NCBI RefSeq assembly: GCF_033568475.1 | Contig: NC_133120.1 | Location: 86,012,151 to 86,076,150, forward strand | DNA from: Henckelia pumila | Taxonomy: Eukaryota; Streptophyta; Magnoliopsida; Lamiales; Gesneriaceae | Reading direction: 5' to 3' | Length of the DNA: 64,000 nt | Part shown: positions 63,341 through 64,000 of the stretch, piece by piece | Numbering within the stretch: position 1 is the first letter of the stretch | How the letters are laid out: every line of letters starts with the position of its first letter | Translations under genes and position numbers: made by a program | Notes under the pieces: model-generated | What the model saw: the letters and a program-made list of their open reading frames with translations, nothing else | What the model was told of the DNA's origin: nothing | Databases searched by the model: none

Positions 63341-64000
63341 AATGAATTCAAGAGATTCTGCTTTCTGGCGGGAAACAGTTAATGATGAAATGGATTCTCT
63401 TTTATCAAATAATACATGGGTATTGTTAGATCTACATTACGGATCTAAACCTATTGGTTGTAAAAGAATATTTAAAAGGAAATTGTTAGTACAAATATGC
63501 AAGGGATAAATTATCGAAACTAAGAAGTATTTAACCTCTCAATTCAAAATGAAAGAATTGGGAGAGGTAGATACTATCTTAGGCATCAAAGTGAAGAAAC
63601 ACAACAAGGGTTATGTCTTATGTCGGTCTCACTATATTGAGAAAGTGCTTCAAAAGTTTAATCATTTGGGCATTAAAGAAGCAAACACCCCATTTGATGT
63701 TTCTTGTAAACTATCTGAAATTTTAGGAAGATCTATGAGTCAAATTGATTATGCAAATGCAATTGGTAGTTTAATGTATGTCGTGCATTGAACTAGACCT
63801 GACATAGCCTTCACAGTTTGCAAGCTTTCAAGATACACGTGTAATCCTAGTGTAGAACATTGGAAAACTATTGCTAGGGTGCTTGGTTATCTCAAAAGGA
63901 CCAAATCTTTTGGTTTATTCTATAATAATTTTCCAGCGGTTCTTGAAGGCTACACTGATGCAAGTCGGATAACCAGTATAAGTGATAATAAATCAACTAC
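63341..64000 (+). pseudogene. Copia reverse transcriptase/RNase H fragment
   Basis: It begins MNSRDSAFWRETVNDEMDS and SNNTWVL, the usual start of Copia reverse transcriptase. After KPIGCKRIFKRK the sequence jumps to the end of that domain (FKMKELGEVDTILGIK, ANAIGSLMYV), so the catalytic centre is deleted. A TGA follows VVH at 63789-63791. The RNase H start follows (TRPDIAFTVCKLSRY, then GYTDASR) and runs off the right edge. It is defective and unrelated to the minus-strand Copia at the left edge as far as can be seen. Confidence 0.88.

Overview
This window is nuclear DNA from a flowering plant, most likely a dicot. The evidence is intron-rich genes with GT-AG introns, plant-only families (class XI myosin, a BLISTER homologue, a long P-class PPR protein, a plastid-targeted C2/lipase), Copia and Gypsy LTR retrotransposons, several MITEs, and AT-rich spacers. 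I cannot name the species.

Layout. (a) 1-9382 is a nest of retrotransposons. A SIRE-like Copia element on the minus strand (5' LTR 8097-9382, gag 8043-7450 and 617-1) is split inside gag by a 6832-bp Athila-like element (618-7449). That element has two 1601-bp LTRs, a tRNA-Asp primer site, a 5-bp target duplication and a single Gag-protease frame. (b) 11363-18755 (+) is an 18-exon gene for an 834-aa plastid-type C2-domain class-3 lipase. (c) 19389-28733 is a rearranged block. A segment covering lipase exons 8 (part) to 18 and the 3' exon of a tail-to-tail coiled-coil gene exists twice (15172-19799 and 25597-28267). Between the copies lie 5.8 kb holding a Gypsy remnant, a hAT-like MITE, an intact 998-aa PPR gene (22337-25333, +) and pieces that look like a DEAD-box RNA helicase. 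The right copy lost 1929 bp, including the lipase catalytic core, by a deletion at 6-bp microhomology. The intact coiled-coil gene (28733-27857, -) lies at its right end. (d) 31509-44915 (+) is a 39-exon class XI myosin heavy chain of 1492 aa. (e) 54494-46300 (-) is a 13-exon homologue of BLISTER, convergent with the myosin gene and carrying a one-base insertion that breaks the frame in exon 9. (f) 59391-61782 (+) holds the first three exons of an F-box gene like Arabidopsis At5g39250; its 3' exons are not visible. Repeats and a broken Copia reverse-transcriptase/RNase H fragment fill 62.7-64.0 kb.

The cellular genes are independent housekeeping or regulatory genes: plastid lipid hydrolysis, organelle RNA processing, actin-based transport, Polycomb-linked development and ubiquitin ligase targeting. 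They do not form a pathway. The main story is structural: nested retrotransposition, a young tandem duplication with unrelated DNA between the copies, and small lesions in single genes. I found no clearly new biological system. Splice sites were placed by eye from GT/AG signals, reading-frame continuity and family similarity; the summed CDS lengths are multiples of three for the lipase, myosin and coiled-coil genes, and one base over for the BLISTER homologue.
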